NCBI GenBank assembly: GCA_944376335.1
Contig: CALWCH010000002.1
Location: 62,001 to 126,000 of the forward strand
Reading direction: 5' to 3'
Length of the DNA: 64,000 nucleotides
Origin: an uncultured Clostridia bacterium
GTDB lineage: Bacteria; Bacillota; Clostridia; Christensenellales; Borkfalkiaceae
The notes below the pieces were generated by a model. It saw nothing but the letters and a program-made list of their open reading frames with translations, was not told where the DNA came from and made no database searches. This document shows, one piece after another, positions 1 to 7,833 of this stretch (its first letter is position 1; each line of letters begins with the position of its first letter). Both the position numbers and the translations under genes were made by a program.

Positions 1-2
1 CG

Positions 3-452
3 GGCGCTGTCTTACTCTCCGCCGTCGTCTCCATATTAGTGCCGGACGGCAAGCTCGGTCCGCTCATCCGCGGCATGACCAAACTATTGACGCTCATCCT
101 TCTTGTCTCGCCCGTCATTTCCCTCTTTCGCGGCACGGGCTTCTCCTTTGATGAGACCGTCTATGAAGAGGACGCTTCCTTTCTTGCTGCCGCCGCGAAG
201 CGGGCGGAGGAACGGGAAGAAAATGCCGTTGAGAGCTGGCTTCAAACGCAGTACGGGATTGAGGGAAAAGCGGACGTCGACTTTAATGAGGACGGCAGCT
301 ATTCGGCAAAAAGCGTCACGGTGTGCATTGCTGACTTCGGAATATACGAGGACGCGGCGCATATAGATATATCGCTGCACATCGAGGAGGCGCTCGAAGA
401 GCAATACGGATGCGAAGCGGAAATAATCGCGGGCAACGGGGAGGGGGAATGA
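3..452 (+). CDS. spoIIIAF: Stage III sporulation protein AF (5' end outside window)
   Basis: The frame is open from base 3, so the true start lies upstream of the window. The visible protein begins with a hydrophobic stretch, continues VPDGKLGPLIRGMTKLLTLI and a second membrane segment (ILLVSPVISLF), and then a soluble acidic domain. This layout, short length and position directly before spoIIIAG and spoIIIAH match SpoIIIAF, a mother-cell membrane component of the SpoIIIA-SpoIIQ channel that supports the engulfed forespore. The stop overlaps the spoIIIAG start (ATGA), implying translational coupling. SpoIIIAF is poorly conserved, so the call leans on context. Confidence 0.85.
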   Translation, partial: GAVLLSAVVSILVPDGKLGPLIRGMTKLLTLILLVSPVISLFRGTGFSFDETVYEEDASFLAAAAKRAEEREENAVESWLQTQYGIEGKADVDFNEDGSYSAKSVTVCIADFGIYEDAAHIDISLHIEEALEEQYGCEAEIIAGNGEGE

Positions 453-796
453 ACCGTCTCAAACAGATTTTTGAAAACAAACATGCCCGCATCATCCTGC
501 TCTGTGTGCTTGCCCTCATCCTGCTCATTGCCGTCTACGAGGTCTTTTTTGCCTCGGAGAGCGCTGCCTCTTCCTATGACGAGACGGATATCGAGGCGCG
601 TATTTCCTCCATGCTCGAGCGCGTGGAGGGCATCGACGAGGCCTCCGTGATGATCGTCGAAGAGGAGGGGGAGCCCGTCTCGTGCATTGTCGTGTACCGC
701 GGCGAGGACAGCATCCTCTCCCGCATGCGCATCCTCGAGATCGCCTCCTCCGCGCTCTCCATCGAAAAGGAGAAGGTGCAGGTCTACCGCTCGTGA
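449..796 (+). CDS. spoIIIAG: Stage III sporulation protein AG
   Basis: A 115-residue protein with one N-terminal membrane segment (residues about 13-30, IILLCVLALILLIAVYEVFF) and a soluble domain containing ARISSMLERVEGIDEASVMI, the ring-building fold of SpoIIIAG, which forms a large ring in the SpoIIIA-SpoIIQ channel between mother cell and forespore. I chose ATG 449 over an upstream in-frame ATG at 410 because it overlaps the spoIIIAF stop and follows a GGGGAGGGGG ribosome binding site. It is shorter than the Bacillus protein (about 230 residues), which is usual for Clostridia. Confidence 0.93.
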   Translation: MNRLKQIFENKHARIILLCVLALILLIAVYEVFFASESAASSYDETDIEARISSMLERVEGIDEASVMIVEEEGEPVSCIVVYRGEDSILSRMRILEIASSALSIEKEKVQVYRS

Positions 797-820
797 AATC
801 ATGTTTGAAGGAGATAGAAA

Positions 821-1306
821 ATGTCTAACACCAAAAAGATCGCCATCATGTCCACCCTTGTCCTGCTGCTTGCCGTGACGGCCGTGTTCAATTTCGTGCT
901 TGCGGGCACGCCTGCGGATGCGGCGGCAGACGGCAGCGTGCAGGAGGACTATTTCACTGCCTTCCGTGAGGAACGCGTGACGACGCGCAACGAGGAGTTT
1001 TTGCAGCTTGACAGCATCATTTCGGCGTATGCTGCGGATTCTGCCGAGTACGAGGAAGCTGTCGCTCAAAAACAGCGCATGGTGGAGGTGATGGAGACCG
1101 AGCTCGTCATCGAAGCCATGGTGAAGTCCATCGGTTTTACCGATGCCGTCGTTGCCATCGGTGCGGATTCGGAGAACATCAACGTCTTTGTCAATTCGAG
1201 CGAGCTGACGACGGAAAATGTGACGAAGATCTTCTCCATCATCGAAGAGGAGCTTGATGTCCGCAACGGAAATATCGTCATCATGCCCATTTATGCGGAA
1301 AGCTGA
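821..1306 (+). CDS. spoIIIAH: Stage III sporulation protein AH
   Basis: 161 residues: an N-terminal membrane segment (about 7-27, IMSTLVLLLAVTAVFNFVLA) followed by an acidic linker and a soluble domain with VMETELVIEAMVKSIGFTDA and a C-terminal beta-rich part ending in NIVIMPIYAES. This is the SpoIIIAH architecture; in other sporeformers the extracytoplasmic domain pairs with forespore SpoIIQ across the intermembrane space. The start has a clear AAGGAGA site 7 bases upstream. It is the last gene of the spoIIIA operon; no strong hairpin terminator is visible after it. Confidence 0.95.
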   Translation: MSNTKKIAIMSTLVLLLAVTAVFNFVLAGTPADAAADGSVQEDYFTAFREERVTTRNEEFLQLDSIISAYAADSAEYEEAVAQKQRMVEVMETELVIEAMVKSIGFTDAVVAIGADSENINVFVNSSELTTENVTKIFSIIEEELDVRNGNIVIMPIYAES

Positions 1307-1357
1307 AAAAAATCGCCGTAAAAATGCGGAAAGATAGTGGTAAAATGCGAAAAGATG

Positions 1358-1366
1358 TGCTATAAT
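1358..1366 (+). promoter_or_regulatory. Extended -10 promoter for the asp23-nusB group
   Basis: TGCTATAAT (TG-n-TATAAT, -10 at 1361-1366) lies 42 bases before the Asp23 start. The -35 position is poor, consistent with an extended -10 promoter. It would separate housekeeping transcription of asp23-nusB-folD onward from the sporulation operon upstream. Confidence 0.65.
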
Positions 1367-1408
1367 ACAGGAAACAAGAACCGATCATACCTCCAAGGAG
1401 GACGTATT

Positions 1409-1780
1409 ATGGCAAGTATCAGATACAATCCCCACGGGCAGAAGGGCCGCATCTCGTACAATTCGGATATCGTGAGCGGCATCATTGCGCTCAGCCTGCA
1501 GGAGACGGAGGGCATCGAGCTCGTTCCCTCCAAGAGCAAGGGCATCAAGGTCAACTTCGAAAAGGAGGGCATCTTTGCCGATATCTCCGTCATCGCGCAC
1601 TACGGTTACGGCGTGCCCGAACTCGCGTTTGCCATCCAGCAGACGGTAAAGCAGATGGTGGAGTCCATGACGAAGTACCGCATCGCCAAGGTGGACGTCC
1701 ACGTTCAGAGCGTCATCTTTCCCGAGCCGACGCCGCCCGCTCCCCCCGTTCAGGACGAAAACGAAACACAAAGAGCATAA
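1409..1780 (+). CDS. Asp23/Gls24 family envelope stress protein
   Basis: 123 residues with the Asp23/Gls24 pattern: GRISYNSDIVSGIIALSLQE, a glycine-valine rich core (SKGIKVNFEKEGIFADISVI) and YGVPELAFAIQQTVKQMVES. It corresponds to Bacillus YqhY, encoded between acetyl-CoA carboxylase genes and nusB; YqhY has been linked to acetyl-CoA carboxylase control there, but accBC are not present in this window. ATG 1409 is preferred over the frame's earlier start at 1337 because it follows AAGGAGG. The C-terminal 15 residues are a Pro-rich tail. CCTCC at 1390-1394 can pair partly with the GGAGG site at 1397-1401. Confidence 0.93.
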   Translation: MASIRYNPHGQKGRISYNSDIVSGIIALSLQETEGIELVPSKSKGIKVNFEKEGIFADISVIAHYGYGVPELAFAIQQTVKQMVESMTKYRIAKVDVHVQSVIFPEPTPPAPPVQDENETQRA

Positions 1781-1786
1781 AAGGAC

Positions 1787-1813
1787 CGCCCCGTCTGTAT
1801 TCAGGACGGGGTG
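1787..1813 (+). other. Hairpin between asp23 and nusB
   Basis: CGCCCCGTC (1787-1795) pairs with GACGGGGTG (1805-1813) around a 9-base loop. No U-run follows, so it is not a classic terminator. It sits just before the nusB ribosome binding site and could be an mRNA processing or stability element. Confidence 0.5.
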
Positions 1814-1831
1814 CGCCTTAAAAGGAGACAT

Positions 1832-2224
1832 ATGAGAAGCCAAGCGAGAGAGGCGGCGTTCAAGCTCGTCTTTGCCGATGAGTTCGGCAGCGATACGGAC
1901 GCACGGTTTGAAGCGCAGATCTATCACAAAGAGGGCCTCAATGAGGAGGATCGTGCATTTGCCCACAAGCTGGTGGGGCTCGTCAAGGAACATAAGGAAG
2001 AACTTTTGGCTGTGCTCGACGAAAAGGTCGAGCGCTTTGCGCAGTACCGCATCTATACCGCCGACAGGGCCATCCTTCTTTTGGCGCTTGCGGAGATCAA
2101 GTATGTGGACGACGTGCCGCCCGTGGTCTCGGTGAGCGAGGCGGCGGGGCTCGCGCGCAAGTATTCCACGGAAAATTCGGCGAGCTTTGTCAACGGCGTG
2201 CTGGGAGGGGTCATCAACCAATGA
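1832..2224 (+). CDS. nusB: Transcription antitermination factor NusB
   Basis: 130 residues, normal NusB length. N-terminal REAAFKLVFADEF and C-terminal RAILLLALAEIKYVDDVPP followed by VSEAAGLARKYSTENSASFV are the conserved NusB signatures. NusB with NusE (S10) binds boxA RNA and promotes rRNA antitermination. ATG 1832 follows AAAGGAGA; an upstream in-frame start at 1811 has no ribosome binding site. The stop overlaps the folD start (ATGA). Confidence 0.96.
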   Translation: MRSQAREAAFKLVFADEFGSDTDARFEAQIYHKEGLNEEDRAFAHKLVGLVKEHKEELLAVLDEKVERFAQYRIYTADRAILLLALAEIKYVDDVPPVVSVSEAAGLARKYSTENSASFVNGVLGGVINQ

Positions 2225-3069
2225 AACTCATCGACGGAAAGGCCATCGCCGCCGACATCCGCGCGGAGCTCAAACTTCGCACGGCGGCGATTGAAGAGAA
2301 ATATCACAAAAAGATCGGGCTTGCAGTCGTCCTCATCGGGAACGACCCTGCCTCGCAGGTGTATGTGCGCAACAAGGTGAAGGCGTGCGAGGAGGCGGGC
2401 ATCCGCTCCTTCCGCCACGATCTTCCCGAAGAGACCACGCAGAAACAGGCGGAGGAGCTCGTTTCGGCGCTTGCAGAGGACGAGAACATCCACGGCATCC
2501 TGATCCAGCTGCCTTTGCCGAAGGGGCTTGACGAAAAACGGCTGCTTGCCCTCATTCCCCCCGAAAAGGATGTGGACGGCTTCCTTGCGGAGAACATCGG
2601 CCGCCTCGCCCTCAAGGAAGAGGGCACGGTCGCCTGCACGCCCCTCGGTGTGATGGAAATGCTGAAGCGCAGCGGCATCTCGCCCGCAGGCAAGAACGCC
2701 GTCGTCGTCGGGCGCAGCAACATCGTCGGCCGCCCCATGGCGCTGTTGCTTCTCAACGCCGATGCCACCGTCACGGTCTGCCACAGCAAGACGAAAAATT
2801 TGAAGGAAGAGTGCCTTCGCGCCGATATTTTGGTCGCCGCCATCGGCAAGGCAAAGTTTATCACGGCGGATATGGTCAAGGAGGGCGCCGTCGTCATCGA
2901 CGTGGGTATGGATCGCGACGAGAACGGCAAGCTCTGCGGCGACGTCGACTTTGAAAACGTCAAGGAGAAGGCGTCGTACATTACTCCCGTCCCGGGCGGC
3001 GTGGGGCCGATGACCATCGCCATGCTCTTAAAGAATACCTGCGATGCGGCGGAGCGGGCACAGAGATGA
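2221..3069 (+). CDS. folD: Bifunctional methylenetetrahydrofolate dehydrogenase/cyclohydrolase
   Basis: 282 residues, full length. Catalytic Tyr48-x3-Lys52 (YVRNK), the substrate motif HGILIQLPLPKGL, the NADP-binding segment VVVGRSNIVGRP and the C-terminal PGGVGPMT are all present. FolD interconverts 5,10-methylene-, methenyl- and 10-formyl-THF for purine, formyl-Met and one-carbon metabolism. It overlaps nusB upstream and ispA downstream by 4 bases each. In Bacillus xseA and xseB sit between folD and ispA; here they are absent. Confidence 0.97.
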   Translation: MKLIDGKAIAADIRAELKLRTAAIEEKYHKKIGLAVVLIGNDPASQVYVRNKVKACEEAGIRSFRHDLPEETTQKQAEELVSALAEDENIHGILIQLPLPKGLDEKRLLALIPPEKDVDGFLAENIGRLALKEEGTVACTPLGVMEMLKRSGISPAGKNAVVVGRSNIVGRPMALLLLNADATVTVCHSKTKNLKEECLRADILVAAIGKAKFITADMVKEGAVVIDVGMDRDENGKLCGDVDFENVKEKASYITPVPGGVGPMTIAMLLKNTCDAAERAQR

Positions 3070-3932
3070 TGCTGCCCGAAAAATACGGCGTCTATCTCGG
3101 CGCCTTCGAAGCCATTCTCAAAGCATACTGCGCGGGGCTGAAAGCGCCCGAAGGACTCAGTGAGGGCATGCGCTATTCACTGCTTGCGGGCGGCAAGCGC
3201 ATCCGTCCCGTCCTCTTCTTTGCGGCGCTCGACGCGTTCGGTGCCGACTGGGAAAAGGAGACGGAGCTCGCTTTAGCGCTCGAGTGCATCCACACCTATT
3301 CGCTCATTCACGACGACCTGCCCGCGATGGACAACGACGATCTTCGCCGCGGCAAGCCCTCCAACCACAAGCAATTCGGCGAGGGGAATGCCATTTTGGC
3401 GGGGGATGCACTCCTGAGTGAGGCCTTCACGCTCTCGATGCGCGCCGCAAGGGATGAAAATCACCGCCGCGCGGGGGAAATTTTAGCGCATGCCGCGGGT
3501 GCGGAGGGCATGGTCGCGGGGCAGTATGCGGACCTTGCTGCCGAATCCGACGAGAATGCGGGCGAGAAGGAACTTGCCTTTATCTATGAAAACAAGACGG
3601 CGCAGCTCATCCGCGCCCCCCTCATGATGGCGGCGGCCATCGCGGGGCGAGAAGAAGGGAAAATGCGGGAGTTCGGCACCGCGCTCGGCGTCCTCTTCCA
3701 GATGACGGACGACATTCTCGACGTGAAGGGGGAGGCTGCGAGCATGGGCAAGACGCTCGGCAAGGATGCGGAGGAGAACAAACTGACCTGCGTGCGCGTG
3801 TACGGCCTTGCGGAGGCGGAGCGGCGTGCCGATGAATTGGCAGAACGTGCCAAGGCGTGTCTTGAACATATGGACGCCGAGACGGGGTTCTTTGAAGGGC
3901 TCGTCGAGTACGTCCGAAAGAGGGATCGCTGA
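3066..3932 (+). CDS. ispA: Farnesyl diphosphate synthase (polyprenyl synthetase)
   Basis: 288 residues. First aspartate-rich motif DDLPAMD at residues 83-89, preceded by HTYSLIH as in short-chain FPP synthases, and second motif DDILD in QMTDDILDVKGE. The allylic substrate-binding GGKRIRP is at about 42-48. It condenses IPP with DMAPP and GPP to make farnesyl diphosphate for undecaprenyl phosphate and other isoprenoids. The start overlaps the folD stop and dxs begins 3 bases after its stop, so the three are co-translated. Confidence 0.96.
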   Translation: MMLPEKYGVYLGAFEAILKAYCAGLKAPEGLSEGMRYSLLAGGKRIRPVLFFAALDAFGADWEKETELALALECIHTYSLIHDDLPAMDNDDLRRGKPSNHKQFGEGNAILAGDALLSEAFTLSMRAARDENHRRAGEILAHAAGAEGMVAGQYADLAAESDENAGEKELAFIYENKTAQLIRAPLMMAAAIAGREEGKMREFGTALGVLFQMTDDILDVKGEAASMGKTLGKDAEENKLTCVRVYGLAEAERRADELAERAKACLEHMDAETGFFEGLVEYVRKRDR

Positions 3933-3935
3933 AAC

Positions 3936-5669
3936 ATGAGAGATATCACGAATGGGGAGCTGAAGCGTGCTTCCCTTTCTCAATTAAACGGTATTTGCAG
4001 GGAGCTGCGGGAGGAAATTCTCGCGGCCGTCTCCACCTGCGGCGGGCACCTTTCCTCCAACTTGGGGGCGGTGGAGCTCACTGTTGCCCTGCACCGCGTC
4101 TTTGATTTTCCTAAAGACCGGATCGTCTTTGACGTCGGCCATCAATGCTATACGCATAAACTTTTGTCCGGGCGCGCCGCCGCGTTCAGAACGCTTCGGC
4201 AGGAGGGCGGCATCTCGGGCTTTCCCAAGCGCACAGAGAGCGAATATGACAGCTACGATACGGGCCACGCTGGCACGGCGATCTCGGCGGCGCTCGGCCT
4301 CAAGAAGGCGCACGATCTAAAGGGGGAGGCGGGCCATGTCATTGCCCTCGTCGGCGACGGCTCCTTCAACAACGGCCTCATCTACGAGGCACTCAACAGC
4401 ATAAAAATTCTCAAAGCCAACATCTTCATCATCCTCAACGACAACGGCATGTCCATCTCCGAGACGGTCGGCAGCATGGCAAGCGTCCTCAAGGAGATGA
4501 AAGAGGAGGATGGGGATGTGTTTGCGGGCGCGGGCATCTCGGACGATGTGCATCTCTTTGAACGGTTCGGGCTTACATATAGGGGCGTCGTCAACGGTCA
4601 CGACATGGGCGAACTCGTTGCGGCGCTCGAGGATGCAAAGGCAGCGCTTGAAAAGGGGAGCGTTCTGCTGCACGTCCACACGCGCAAGGGGTGCGGCTAT
4701 GCGTTCGCCGAGCGTGCACCCACCGAGACGCACGGCATCGGTGTGCAGACGGGGCTGGAGTATTCCCAGGCGCTGGGCGAGGAGCTCATTTCTCTCGCCG
4801 AAGAGGACGGCCGCGTCGTCGCGGTGACGGCCGCCATGACGGACAGTCTCGGGCTTCGCACCTTCTTCGAGAAGTTCCCCGAGCGGGCCTTCGACGTCGG
4901 CATCTGCGAGGAACATGCGGCAGTGCTGTCAGCTGCTTTGGCGGCAGGGGGGCTGCGCCCGTACTATGCCATCTATTCGACCTTCCTGCAGCGCGCCTAT
5001 GACGAGGTCATCCACGACATCTGCGGACAGAATTTGCCCGTCGTCATGTGCGTCGACCGCGCGGGCATCACGGGTAGGGACGGGGAGACGCATCAAGGAG
5101 TGTTCGATCTCTCTTATCTTTCGCTCATTCCCAACCTTACGATCGCCATTCCGAAGGATATCTCCGAGTTTCGCTCGATGCTCCGCATGAGCCTTCGAAT
5201 GACAGGCTCGCTCGTCATCCGCTACCCGCGCGAGGGAACGGAGGGCGAGACGCCCGAAATACCCATCGAAATCGGAAAATTCGAGGTTTTGCATAGTACT
5301 ATGTCATACATAGTATTGCTTGCGGCGGGGGAGCGCTGCCTCAATTTGGCGCAAAACGTCCTGAAAAGGGCGCAGGCCGAGGGCATGGACTTTACGATCG
5401 TCAACGCCCGCTTTTTAAAGCCGCTCGATGAAAAGCTGCTTTCTTCTCTTTCGCAAAAGACGGTCATCACGCTCGAGGACAATGTGCTCACGGGCGGCCT
5501 TGGAGACGCCGTTGCCCGCTTTTACGCAAATTCCGGAAAGCGCATCTTCTCCTTTGGGTACCGCGATGCATTTATCCCGCACGGCGCCGTTTCCGATCTC
5601 ATGGCGGAATACGGATTGAGCGAGGAAGCAGTTCTTTCCTGTGTGAGGGAGCAGTATGCGCGCCGATAA
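3936..5669 (+). CDS. dxs: 1-deoxy-D-xylulose-5-phosphate synthase
   Basis: 577 residues, shorter than the usual 620 but with every domain: thiamine diphosphate motif GDGSFNNGLIYEALN (about 148-162), catalytic His in VGHQCYTHK, catalytic Glu in GICEEHA, and the Arg-containing YPREG. It condenses pyruvate and glyceraldehyde-3-phosphate, the first MEP-pathway step. Around residues 452-460 it contains LHSTMSYIV, encoded by one copy of the dispersed palindromic element (5291-5315). From general family knowledge this segment is usually of the FEVLREGSDVAI type at the same length, so the element seems to have replaced rather than lengthened the protein. The 3' end overlaps tlyA by 14 bases. Confidence 0.96.
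   Translation: MRDITNGELKRASLSQLNGICRELREEILAAVSTCGGHLSSNLGAVELTVALHRVFDFPKDRIVFDVGHQCYTHKLLSGRAAAFRTLRQEGGISGFPKRTESEYDSYDTGHAGTAISAALGLKKAHDLKGEAGHVIALVGDGSFNNGLIYEALNSIKILKANIFIILNDNGMSISETVGSMASVLKEMKEEDGDVFAGAGISDDVHLFERFGLTYRGVVNGHDMGELVAALEDAKAALEKGSVLLHVHTRKGCGYAFAERAPTETHGIGVQTGLEYSQALGEELISLAEEDGRVVAVTAAMTDSLGLRTFFEKFPERAFDVGICEEHAAVLSAALAAGGLRPYYAIYSTFLQRAYDEVIHDICGQNLPVVMCVDRAGITGRDGETHQGVFDLSYLSLIPNLTIAIPKDISEFRSMLRMSLRMTGSLVIRYPREGTEGETPEIPIEIGKFEVLHSTMSYIVLLAAGERCLNLAQNVLKRAQAEGMDFTIVNARFLKPLDEKLLSSLSQKTVITLEDNVLTGGLGDAVARFYANSGKRIFSFGYRDAFIPHGAVSDLMAEYGLSEEAVLSCVREQYARR
5291..5315 (+). repeat. Dispersed palindromic element, copy a (inside dxs)
   Basis: GCATAG tail at 5291-5296, stem arm TACTATG at 5297-5303, loop TCATA, arm CATAGTA at 5309-5315. 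It is AT-rich against a GC-rich gene. Read in the dxs frame it encodes HSTMSYIV with no stop; the other two frames on this strand contain TAG. Confidence 0.8.
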
Positions 5670-6417
5670 GTTTTTTGCGGAGAGGTTCGGCTCGCGCACC
5701 AAGGCGCAGGAGGCGTTAAAGCGCGGGCTCGTCCTTCGCGGCGGGCTGACGCTCTCCCCCGATGCCGAGGTGAAGGAGGGCGATGCGTTTGAATTTTTAT
5801 CCCCCGAAGCGCTGTATGTCTCCAATGGAGGCTACAAGCTCGCCCGTGGGCTGGACTTCTTTCAAGAGGACGTCTCGGGTAAATCGTATTGCGACATCGG
5901 CGCCAGCACGGGAGGATTCACCGACTGCCTCCTTCAAAGGGGCGCGGCTGCCGTCGTTGCCGTGGATGTGGGGGAGAGCCTGCTTGCCCCTTCCCTTGCT
6001 GCCGATGCGCGCGTACATGTGTTGGACAACACCAATGCCCGCTATCTCAAAAAGGCCGACCTTCCCATTGCGGTGGACGGCGTCGTCTCGGACGTGAGCT
6101 TTATTTCGCTCGAGCTGATCTTGCCTGCGATCCTGGACATTCTCCCGGAACACGGCAGGGCGTTCGTCCTCTTCAAACCGCAGTTCGAGTGCGGCGGCAG
6201 AGGCCTGGGGAAGAGCGGTATTTTGCCCGTCTCCCGCCATGCGGCGCTCCTTGACGGCTTCTACGACACCTGCAAGGCGCTCTCCCTTGCGCCCAAGGGC
6301 ATCGTCAATGCGCCCGTCCGCCCGCAGAAGAATGTGGAGTACGTCGTCCTTCTCGAAAAGGGCGGCGAGCCCGTTCCCAAGTTTTTCTTTTTATCCGAAG
6401 CGGCGCGCCTCGTCTGA
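5656..6417 (+). CDS. tlyA: TlyA family rRNA 2'-O-methyltransferase / hemolysin A homologue
   Basis: 253 residues. An N-terminal S4 RNA-binding domain (about 1-60, MRADKFFAERFGSRTKAQEA) is followed by an FtsJ-type methyltransferase with the SAM motif DIGASTGGFTDCLL and the catalytic-region FKPQFECG. TlyA enzymes methylate ribose in 16S and/or 23S rRNA. The gene overlaps dxs by 14 bases, the same order as Bacillus dxs-yqxC. A 149-base AT-rich gap follows before nadK. Confidence 0.93.
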   Translation: MRADKFFAERFGSRTKAQEALKRGLVLRGGLTLSPDAEVKEGDAFEFLSPEALYVSNGGYKLARGLDFFQEDVSGKSYCDIGASTGGFTDCLLQRGAAAVVAVDVGESLLAPSLAADARVHVLDNTNARYLKKADLPIAVDGVVSDVSFISLELILPAILDILPEHGRAFVLFKPQFECGGRGLGKSGILPVSRHAALLDGFYDTCKALSLAPKGIVNAPVRPQKNVEYVVLLEKGGEPVPKFFFLSEAARLV

Positions 6418-6528
6418 GGGTGCGCTATTATTTTCTGTATAAATTTAATATATTATTGCAAACTGAGCCATGCTGCCGTAAAAGTTGTGCAAAAATTGTA
6501 AAAACATTCACAAGTTTCCCTTAATCTC

Positions 6529-6557
6529 TTGCATTTATAAGTTTTTTCTTGTATAAT
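6529..6557 (+). promoter_or_regulatory. Promoter of nadK (near-leaderless)
   Basis: TTGCAT (6529-6534), 17-base spacer, TATAAT (6552-6557). The nadK ATG is at 6567, only 9 bases after the -10 box, leaving a 5' leader of about 0-3 bases. Confidence 0.8.
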
Positions 6558-6566
6558 ATCGGGGAA

Positions 6567-7364
6567 ATGAAAGTCGGAGTTTTATACAATCGGGATCGCG
6601 TGAGCGAAGGCTCCTTTCCCGCCATTGCCGAACGCTTTGCGCGCGGAGGGGCAGAGTCGGTGCTCTTTTCCTCGCCGGAGGAGATCGTGGGCGTCGACTG
6701 CCTGCTCATTTTGGGGGGCGACGGCACCGTGCTTCGGGCGAGCAAACCCGCCTCGCAATATGACATTCCCATCGTTGCCGTCAACTACGGCACCCTCGGG
6801 TTTTTGACCGAATTCAAGCGGGGGGAGCTGGATGCCGCGGTCGACTTTATCCTGACGGGTCATCACGTCGTGCAGAGGCGCACCATGCTCGAAGTTATCT
6901 TCCGCGGCAAAAGCACGCATTGCTTGAATGAGCTCGTGCTCTCCCGCCCCGTTTCCAAGGAGGCGGACAGCCGTCTTGTCAAGATCTGCGTGACGATCGA
7001 CGGGAAGGAGGCGGGCGTGTTCTCTGCGGACGGGCTCATCCTTTCGACCCCGACGGGCTCCACCGCCTATTCTCTTTCGGCGGGAGGCAGTGTGATGTCG
7101 CCCGACTGCCGCACCTTCGAGCTCACGCCCATCTGCGCCTTTTCGCTCCGCAGCAGGCCCATCGTCTGTTCGGACGCAAGCACGCTGCGCTTCACGGCTC
7201 AGCCGCACGGCGGGGGGCTGCTGCTGCACGGCGACGGCGTGTTTTTGGGGGAGCTTGAAAAGGACGACGAACTCATCGTAAAAAAGAGCGGCCTTGTTAC
7301 AACATTTTGGGTCAAGGACGAAGGGGATACCTTCCGTCGCCTGACCGAGATCATCAACGGATAA
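6567..7364 (+). CDS. nadK: NAD kinase
   Basis: 265 residues. GGDGT at 50-54 (LILGGDGTVLRA), the NE motif in LNELVLSR and TPTGSTAYSLSAGG are the NAD kinase signatures. It phosphorylates NAD+ to NADP+, using ATP or polyphosphate. I chose ATG 6567 (MKVGVLYN) over a TTG at 6549 because the latter lies upstream of the -10 box. The order tlyA-nadK-argR-recN is common in Clostridia. Translation probably starts on a leaderless or nearly leaderless transcript. Confidence 0.96.
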   Translation: MKVGVLYNRDRVSEGSFPAIAERFARGGAESVLFSSPEEIVGVDCLLILGGDGTVLRASKPASQYDIPIVAVNYGTLGFLTEFKRGELDAAVDFILTGHHVVQRRTMLEVIFRGKSTHCLNELVLSRPVSKEADSRLVKICVTIDGKEAGVFSADGLILSTPTGSTAYSLSAGGSVMSPDCRTFELTPICAFSLRSRPIVCSDASTLRFTAQPHGGGLLLHGDGVFLGELEKDDELIVKKSGLVTTFWVKDEGDTFRRLTEIING

Positions 7365-7375
7365 GAGAGGGAAGT

Positions 7376-7831
7376 ATGTTGAGAAACGCAAGACACAACA
7401 AGATTTTAGAGCTCATCGAGGAAAAGGAGATCGAGACGCAGGAGGAGCTCTGCAAGGAGCTCGCCGAGGCAAACTTTGCCGTGACGCAGGCGACCGTCTC
7501 CCGCGACGTGCGCGAGCTGCGCCTCTTCAAGGTGGCTGGCAGCAAGAAGCGCTACCGCTATGCCGCCATCGGCAAGGGGGAGGAGGAGCTCTCCGATAAG
7601 ATGCGCTCCCTCTTTCAGGCCTGCATCGAGAGCATCCAAACGGTGGGCAACATCGTCGTCACCAAGACGCTCAACGGCAACGGCGCCAACGCGGGCGTCA
7701 TCATCGATATGCTCAAGTATGACGAGATCGTGGGGAGCATCGCGGGGGACGACACTGTCTTTTCCCTCTGCAACACGGCGGAAGACGCCGAAGTCGTGCG
7801 CGGGAGACTGGAGCGCCTCGCGGGGAACTGA
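7376..7831 (+). CDS. argR: Arginine repressor ArgR/AhrC
   Basis: 151 residues. An N-terminal winged helix contains ATVSRDVRELRLFKV and a C-terminal oligomerisation/arginine-binding domain contains NGANAGVIIDML and VGSIAGDDTVF. ArgR hexamers bind ARG boxes when arginine is abundant, repressing biosynthesis and activating catabolism. The start follows GAGAGGGAAG. It lies 11 bases after nadK and 2 bases before recN, so the three genes form one unit. No arginine biosynthetic gene is in this window. Confidence 0.96.
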   Translation: MLRNARHNKILELIEEKEIETQEELCKELAEANFAVTQATVSRDVRELRLFKVAGSKKRYRYAAIGKGEEELSDKMRSLFQACIESIQTVGNIVVTKTLNGNGANAGVIIDMLKYDEIVGSIAGDDTVFSLCNTAEDAEVVRGRLERLAGN

Positions 7832-7833
7832 GC

